Source: an uncultured Bacteroidota bacterium (GTDB lineage Bacteria; Bacteroidota; Bacteroidia; Chitinophagales; Chitinophagaceae). From it: a stretch of DNA of 37,074 nucleotides. Under the pieces are notes generated by a model, which searched no databases, was not told where the DNA came from, and saw nothing but the letters and a program-made list of their open reading frames with translations. The stretch lies in assembly GCA_903851465.1 (NCBI GenBank), contig CAINOI010000005.1, positions 1 through 37,074 of the forward strand, in the 5' to 3' direction. Position 1 is the stretch's first letter. Every line of letters begins with the position of its first letter. Positions 33,376-37,074 of the stretch are shown piece by piece. The translations under genes were made by a program, and so were the position numbers.

Positions 33376-33963
33376 ATGAAGACAATTACAATCGAAGGAC
33401 ACTTGAGGACCGAGTCTGGCAAAAAAGCCGCCCGCCAAATCCGCTCTCAAGAAAACGTGCCAGCTGTAATTTACGGGGGTGCTACAGAAGTGAACTTTTA
33501 TGCTTCTGCTAAGGCTTTCAAGCCTTTAGTGTACACAAGTGAATTCTTAATTGCTGAAGTTAGTGTAGACGGAAAAAAATACAGATGTATTTTGAAAGAT
33601 CTACAATTTGACAAAGTATCTGATTTATTATTACACATTGACTTATTAGAGTTAGTGGATGATAAGAAAGTCGTAGCTACTCTACCATTAAAATTTGTTG
33701 GCGTATCTGTAGGTGTGAAAGCAGGTGGTAAATTAGTTTCTAAAGTAAAATCGGTTAAAGTAAAAGCTTTACCAAAAGACTTAAGAGAATTTATCGAATT
33801 AGATATCACTAATTTAGAATTGAACGCAAACTTACGTATCGAAGATATTAAAGTACCAAACATGGAGATCATGAACTCTCCACGTATACCGGTTGCTTCT
33901 GTAGTAATGACACGTCAATTAAAGCAAGAAGAATCTGAAGCTGCAAAAGCTGGTAAGAAATAA
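33376..33963 (+). CDS. rplY: 50S ribosomal protein L25 (long Ctc/TL5 form)
   Basis: Binds 5S rRNA in the large subunit. The 195-aa protein is the long form: N-terminal L25 domain (about 1-92; ITIEGHLRTESGKKAARQIR, VPAVIYGG, LKDLQFDKVSDLLLHIDLLEL) plus the C-terminal TL5 beta domain (about 93-185; VATLPLKFVGVSVGVKAGGKL, LPKDLREFIELDITNL). The tail is Lys/Ala/Glu-rich. It sits upstream of pth, a common neighbour in bacteria, but a terminator separates them. Confidence 0.95.
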   Translation: MKTITIEGHLRTESGKKAARQIRSQENVPAVIYGGATEVNFYASAKAFKPLVYTSEFLIAEVSVDGKKYRCILKDLQFDKVSDLLLHIDLLELVDDKKVVATLPLKFVGVSVGVKAGGKLVSKVKSVKVKALPKDLREFIELDITNLELNANLRIEDIKVPNMEIMNSPRIPVASVVMTRQLKQEESEAAKAGKK

Positions 33964-33981
33964 TTCAAATCTTTTGAATAT

Positions 33982-34015
33982 AAAACCCTCTGAGCAATCA
34001 GGGGGTTTTGTTTTT
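33982..34015 (+). terminator. rplY terminator
   Basis: AAAACCCTCTGA (33982-33993) pairs with TCAGGGGGTTTT (33998-34009) around GCAA with one T-G wobble, then GTTTTT. Strong GNRA-type-looped stem. Confidence 0.85.
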
Positions 34016-34041
34016 CTGTACTTTTACTCCAAGAAATAGAT

Positions 34042-34623
34042 ATGTCAAAATTTTTACTCATAGGCTTAGGGAATGTAGGTGCAGAATATGCGCATACTCG
34101 TCATAATATTGGATTTGACGTATTGGATGCCTTTGTCATCAAGCATGGGGGATTTTTTAAAGTTGACCGTTTGGCCGAAGTATCCGAAGTAAAATGGAAA
34201 GGAAAAACCTTTATTTGTGTTAAGCCAACTACATTTATGAACCTAAGTGGTAAGGCCTTTAAATATTGGATGGATAAAGAAAAAATTGCATTGGAAAATA
34301 CTTTGACCATAGTAGACGATTTAGCATTACCCACTTCTAAGCTTCGTTTGCGTGCTTCTGGTTCAGACGCTGGACACAATGGTTTAAAAGACATTCAATT
34401 GACATTAGGCACGGACGCTTATCCTAAATTAAGATTTGGTATTGGGAATGATTTTGCAAAAGGGCAGCAGGTAGATTTTGTTTTAGGAAGATGGGCACAA
34501 ACCGAAAGAAAATTGATTGACATCAAAATTGAAAAATCGGTAGAAGTCATAGAGTCATTTGCTACAATAGGATTGTCAAGAACCATGACCTTTGCCAATG
34601 GATTAGATATTAAAGTAGATTAA
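34042..34623 (+). CDS. pth: Peptidyl-tRNA hydrolase
   Basis: Cleaves peptidyl-tRNA released from stalled ribosomes. The 193-aa protein has LLIGLGNVGAEYAHTRHNIGF with catalytic His21, KPTTFMNLSGKA, the VDDLALP segment and GSDAGHNGLKDI. Length is normal. The FAH-family gene begins 10 nt after its stop, so they form a two-gene unit. Weak promoter candidate TACTTTTA at 34019. Confidence 0.97.
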   Translation: MSKFLLIGLGNVGAEYAHTRHNIGFDVLDAFVIKHGGFFKVDRLAEVSEVKWKGKTFICVKPTTFMNLSGKAFKYWMDKEKIALENTLTIVDDLALPTSKLRLRASGSDAGHNGLKDIQLTLGTDAYPKLRFGIGNDFAKGQQVDFVLGRWAQTERKLIDIKIEKSVEVIESFATIGLSRTMTFANGLDIKVD

Positions 34624-34633
34624 ATTTATTGTT

Positions 34634-35263
34634 ATGAGTATATTTTGTATTGGACGTAATTATGTAGAGCATGCACACGAGTTGGGAAATGAAATACCTA
34701 CTTCGGCGATTATATTTATGAAGCCTGATACGGCATTATTAGCTGCTGGCGAAAATTTTACCATTCCTAGTTTTACCAATGACTTACATTTTGAAGGCGA
34801 GTTAGTATTACGTGTAAGCAAGAAAGGAAAAAATTTAAGCGAGTCGCATCCAAATGGCATCCCTGTGATTGAATATTGCGATGCGATTTCAGTAGGGATA
34901 GATTTTACAGCAAGAGATGTACAAAGTAAATTAAAAGAGAAAGGCCTTCCTTGGGAAAAAGCAAAAGCATTTGACAATGCGGCTATACTAGGCGAATGGC
35001 ATCCATTAACTTCAGAAATTCTAGCGAGCCCGATTCATTATACCTTATCTAAAAACGGAAGCACTGTTCAAACAGGCGATTCAAGTTTAATGATCTTTCC
35101 GTTGGACAAGATATTAGCAGGGATTACGGAGTATTTTACCATCTACCCTGGGGACTTAATTTATACAGGAACACCAGCTGGAGTTGGCCCTACCGCCAAG
35201 GGGGATGTATTTGAAGGTTTTTTTGAAGGACAATCCGTATTTAGTCTTAAAGTGAACCCATAA
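34634..35263 (+). CDS. Fumarylacetoacetate hydrolase family protein (acylpyruvase/YcgM-like)
   Basis: A 209-aa single-domain FAH enzyme: IGRNYVEHAHELGNE, FMKPDTALL, metal-binding EGELVLRV with a further Asp in GIDFTARDVQ, KAFDNAAILG, and TGTPAGVGP near the end. Short members hydrolyse acylpyruvates or act as oxaloacetate keto-enol tautomerases; the substrate cannot be chosen from sequence. Co-transcribed with pth. Confidence 0.9.
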   Translation: MSIFCIGRNYVEHAHELGNEIPTSAIIFMKPDTALLAAGENFTIPSFTNDLHFEGELVLRVSKKGKNLSESHPNGIPVIEYCDAISVGIDFTARDVQSKLKEKGLPWEKAKAFDNAAILGEWHPLTSEILASPIHYTLSKNGSTVQTGDSSLMIFPLDKILAGITEYFTIYPGDLIYTGTPAGVGPTAKGDVFEGFFEGQSVFSLKVNP

Positions 35264-35279
35264 ATTCAAAAAATTTAAG

Positions 35280-35287
35280 TAGTTTTG
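35280..35287 (+). promoter_or_regulatory. tRNA-Met -7 promoter box
   Basis: TAGTTTTG matches TAnnTTTG and lies 34 nt upstream of the tRNA. Just after it, the palindrome CCCTTTTAAGGG (35291-35302) would form a small hairpin in the precursor leader. Confidence 0.45.
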
Positions 35288-35321
35288 CCACCCTTTTAAG
35301 GGTATAACCATAAAGGGTCTT

Positions 35322-35395
35322 GGCGAGGTAGCTCAGTTGGTTAGAGCACAGGATTCATAACCCTGAGGTCCCGGGTTCAAATCCCGGTCTCGCTA
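35322..35395 (+). tRNA. tRNA-Met (anticodon CAT), elongator type
   Basis: A 74-nt cloverleaf: acceptor GGCGAGG/TCTCGCT (closing G-T pairs at both ends of the stem), D arm with GTTGGTTAGAGC, anticodon loop TTCATAA with CAT at 35356-35358, T arm CCGGG-TTCAAAT-CCCGG, discriminator A. CCA is not encoded. It lacks the three G-C pairs of the initiator anticodon stem, so elongator Met is most likely; tRNA-Ile2 with lysidine-modified CAT is the alternative. The last anticodon-stem pair is A31-C39, a mismatch. Confidence 0.92.
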
Positions 35396-35405
35396 CATGA
35401 AAATC

Positions 35406-35433
35406 AAGGACTTACGTTAAATCGTGGGTCCTT
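35406..35433 (+). terminator. Hairpin directly after the tRNA gene, probable tRNA terminator
   Basis: AAGGACTTACG (35406-35416) pairs over 11 bp, with two T-G wobbles, with CGTGGGTCCTT (35423-35433) around TTAAAT, 10 nt after the tRNA. The tail TGTTGTG is only moderately T-rich. Confidence 0.5.
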
Positions 35434-35560
35434 TGTTGTGTGAGGAAAACATCACTTTTTATCTTGAAACACATGCTATCATTGGGTTTTATTGCGTGAG
35501 GAATTGTCTTAGCCTTTATCATTTCTTAGTTCAAGCTCAGAAAGGGGAGCAAGAGTGCAC

Positions 35561-35586
35561 AAGGCGACAGAAATGTCGCCTTTTTT
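35561..35586 (+). terminator. Rho-independent terminator in the tRNA-araC intergenic region
   Basis: AAGGCGAC (35561-35568) pairs with GTCGCCTT (35575-35582) around AGAAAT, then TTTT. No convincing gene precedes it since the tRNA (35396-35560), so it may end the tRNA transcript or an unidentified short RNA. Confidence 0.75.
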
Positions 35587-35664
35587 GTTGTCTATCAGTG
35601 GGTTAGGGTAGTTGCATCTTTTTATTTTTTCTTTAATTAACTTTAGAACAAATCTCTGTTTTTT

Positions 35665-36480
35665 GTGATAAAGACAATACCTCCATCTTCTCCAATTCTT
35701 AAAAAGTATATAGAATGCTTCTATTGTTATGAGGGAAAATCGAATTCCTCTTTTAGTTACCTAGCGTTTCCACATTTTAACACAGGCCTTTCATTTATGA
35801 AGGGGGTCTCGGTTCAAAGGAAAAATTGGACTCTTCAAGTTTTAGAAAATGGGTCGGCTAACATTCATATTGAAATACTCGGTAAGTACACGAACCCAGT
35901 TTTATTAGAATATAAGGGACAATTAAGAGAGATTTCTGTCATATTCAAACCTCTTGGAATGAACCGATTCTTTAAGGATAATTATCTTTCATTGGCACCT
36001 GAATTTTCTCAAGAATTAGTCAATGATGTGTGGGGTCAATTTGGAGAAAGTTTATTTACGGGTGACGATGATATTAGTCAAATTGAAGCATTTTTGCTTA
36101 CGCAATTTTGGGATAATCAAGAGCTATCCAGTATTGAAAATTCGTTGTCATTTCTAGAAAACAGTAATGAGCAAATGTCCATATCTGACATTGCAAATAA
36201 GATTGGACTTAATCTAAAAACTTTTCAAAGACACTTCCAAAAACATATGGGTTGTAGTCCTGTGGAATATCGGAGAATCTATAGATTTAGAAGCTCATTA
36301 ACCAACAAATTGAATAATACACAATTAAAGAATTTGACTGAAATAACCTATGAAGAAGGTTATTATGACCAATCTTATTTGATTAAGGAGTTTCGAAAAA
36401 TTACAAATCACAACCCTAAAGACTTTTTTAAGTCAACAAGCAAAGTGGATGGCGATAAGATTATTTGGGAAATTAAGTAG
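35665..36480 (+). CDS. AraC-family transcriptional regulator with DUF6597-like N-terminal domain
   Basis: A 271-aa regulator. The GTG at 35665 is taken as start (MIKTIPPSSPILKKYIECFYCYEG); the first in-frame ATG is 40-odd codons later inside the conserved domain. Residues about 1-130 fit the DUF6597 sensor-like domain (LAFPHFNTGLSFM, VIFKPLGMNRFFKD). The C-terminal double helix-turn-helix (about 168-262) shows MSISDIANKIGLNLKTFQRHFQKHMGCSPVEYRRIYRF and YDQSYLIKEFRKITNHNPKDFF. It has its own short transcription unit after a terminator; the target is unknown, perhaps the small membrane protein gene 67 nt downstream. First gene of the accessory-looking right end. Confidence 0.9.
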   Translation: MIKTIPPSSPILKKYIECFYCYEGKSNSSFSYLAFPHFNTGLSFMKGVSVQRKNWTLQVLENGSANIHIEILGKYTNPVLLEYKGQLREISVIFKPLGMNRFFKDNYLSLAPEFSQELVNDVWGQFGESLFTGDDDISQIEAFLLTQFWDNQELSSIENSLSFLENSNEQMSISDIANKIGLNLKTFQRHFQKHMGCSPVEYRRIYRFRSSLTNKLNNTQLKNLTEITYEEGYYDQSYLIKEFRKITNHNPKDFFKSTSKVDGDKIIWEIK

Positions 36481-36497
36481 TGTCTTAAAAGTACAAT

Positions 36498-36525
36498 TTT
36501 GAGTTATGGCTATGATTTAATTTTG
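36498..36525 (+). promoter_or_regulatory. Putative promoter of the small membrane protein gene
   Basis: TTTG (36498-36501) and TAATTTTG (36518-36525) with a rather short 16-nt spacer; the -7 box ends 22 nt before the ATG. Confidence 0.4.
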
Positions 36526-36547
36526 ATATAAATAAAACGATATATCA

Positions 36548-36790
36548 ATGAACAAATCAATTAACAAATTTCTTTACATTGGTTTTTTACTTTTAGGCTT
36601 ATTCCAAGCAATTGTTTCTAAAGATTATATGCAGGCTGCCGCATCTCTAGGTATTGGAATGGCATTTGACCCATTCAATCCAGAACAAAAATGGAATGAC
36701 AGACCAACTTGGCAAAAGGCAGTTTTGATTGTTCACCTTGCATTAGTAGCAGCAATGTTTGGATTTGGTATTGGGTTGAATGACAAATAG
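36548..36790 (+). CDS. Small membrane protein of unknown function
   Basis: An 80-aa protein with two hydrophobic helices (about 7-23 and 59-76) joined by the polar, conserved-looking linker FDPFNPEQKWNDRPTWQ. I have an impression of near-identical small proteins in other Bacteroidota, but no named family comes to mind. Good start context, own promoter and a following terminator support a real gene. Either a small membrane regulator or an envelope component; function unknown. Confidence 0.75.
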   Translation: MNKSINKFLYIGFLLLGLFQAIVSKDYMQAAASLGIGMAFDPFNPEQKWNDRPTWQKAVLIVHLALVAAMFGFGIGLNDK

Positions 36791-36903
36791 ACTTCCTACA
36801 AATTGACACGAAGTTTAACCCTTTAATTTCCTACTAGTCACATACTCAATCATCGCATTGTTTTGCACCTTTCGTTTGTAAGGGGAGCGGATATAAAAGT
36901 AAT

Positions 36904-36935
36904 AGGGTTATACCTGTATGGTGTACCCCTTTTTT
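36904..36935 (+). terminator. Terminator before the antitoxin gene
   Basis: AGGGTTATACC (36904-36914) pairs with GGTGTACCCCT (36920-36930) around TGTAT with one bulge and a wobble, then a T-run. It ends transcription from the left before the antitoxin promoter. Confidence 0.6.
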
Positions 36936-36936
36936 A

Positions 36937-36989
36937 TTTGTAAACAATAAATAACGTACATATATTTGTACACAAATAAGTACATATAT
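36937..36989 (+). promoter_or_regulatory. Antitoxin promoter with operator repeats
   Basis: TTTG (36937-36940), 20-nt spacer, TATATTTG (36961-36968). Overlaid on it are a 10-bp direct repeat GTACATATAT (36956-36965 and 36980-36989) and the palindrome TATTTG-TACA-CAAATA (36962-36977) that covers the -7 box and probable transcription start. This is the expected arrangement for autoregulation by a DNA-binding antitoxin. Confidence 0.65.
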
Positions 36990-37074
36990 GCTGACTACAA
37001 CCCTTTCTGACTTTAGAAAAGACATCAAAAGTTATCTTGATAAGGTAACTCAAAGCTTTGAAACGCTCATTATC
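36988..37074 (+). CDS. Phd/YefM-type antitoxin, 3'-truncated by the window edge
   Basis: Only the first 29 codons are visible. They read MLTTTLSDFRKDIKSYL then DKVTQSFETLII, which follows the N-terminal DNA-binding part of Phd/YefM antitoxins (beta strand with Thr, Ser, then a helix with R and L, then D-V and a strand). The family neutralises a RelE/YoeB-, Doc- or ParE-type toxin normally encoded directly downstream, beyond the window. The start is set by the operator-laden promoter 19 nt upstream. Confidence 0.75.
   Translation, partial: MLTTTLSDFRKDIKSYLDKVTQSFETLII

Noticed and set aside
35430..35505. Short near-repeats TTGTGTGAGGAA and TTGCGTGAGGAA after the tRNA
   Set aside because: Only two copies of about 11 nt, not matching the tRNA end; not convincing as attachment sites or CRISPR repeats.
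35424..35606. 60-codon frame between the tRNA and araC
   Set aside because: Runs through the strong terminator hairpin at 35561, has no family likeness and no promoter box; treated as non-coding.

Overview
The window looks like chromosomal DNA of a Bacteroidota member, most likely a Chitinophagia/Chitinophagaceae-type bacterium (inference from content, not a database match). The base composition is AT-rich. Start sites lack Shine-Dalgarno sequences. Promoters fit the Bacteroidota pattern TTTG - about 20 nt - TAnnTTTG. Several families are typical of the phylum: DUF4293, DUF6427, DUF3467, a DUF4105/Lnb protein, a PorE-like TPR/propeller/OmpA protein and a B12-dependent ribonucleotide reductase. 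About 95% of the window is ordinary single-copy core genome; only the last ~1.7 kb, after a tRNA-Met gene, looks accessory.

Layout. 1-5870: 5'-truncated nrdJ, then a GMC oxidoreductase paired with a gluconate-dehydrogenase-subunit-3-like protein. 6049-9123: divergent metG and an LD-carboxypeptidase separated by only 27 bp. 9173-11757: an exported Trp/Gly-rich protein of unknown role and a DUF6427 membrane protein. 11839-15001: purQ, a free-standing DsbD alpha-domain protein and a full-length DsbD. 15072-18669: an ECF sigma factor divergent from uvrA. 18800-20911: a BlaI-type repressor with its own tandem operators, converging on glyA-DUF4293. 21097-22089: a sugar nucleotidyltransferase. 22116-27502 (minus strand): dprA, guaB, an Lnb-like lipoprotein acyltransferase, an alpha/beta hydrolase and an SDR. 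27637-31078 (minus): folD, queE and the PorE-like protein. 31141-35263: DUF3467, radC (minus), prs, rplY, pth and an FAH-family hydrolase. 35322-35395: tRNA-Met(CAT). 35396-37074: an AraC regulator, a small membrane protein and the start of a Phd/YefM-type antitoxin that runs off the window.

How the genes work together. Nucleotide and one-carbon metabolism recurs: prs makes PRPP, purQ supplies ammonia for FGAM synthesis, glyA and folD load and oxidise folate one-carbon units, guaB commits IMP to GMP, and nrdJ makes deoxynucleotides. queE also starts from a GTP-derived precursor. A second theme is the cell envelope: two DsbD pieces for periplasmic reduction, Lnb for lipoprotein N-acylation, LD-carboxypeptidase for peptidoglycan recycling, and the PorE-like anchor. 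DNA maintenance is represented by uvrA, dprA and radC.

I found no CRISPR array, insertion sequence, prophage or obviously new multi-gene system. The most interesting signals are regulatory and structural: a set of promoters whose -7 box ends 3-5 nt before the start codon (predicting leaderless mRNAs), interlocked divergent promoters, a 76-nt imperfect hairpin downstream of metG, a recurring AAGGCCCC/GGGGCCTT terminator stem, and a likely tRNA-flanked accessory boundary with an operator-rich toxin-antitoxin promoter at the right edge.
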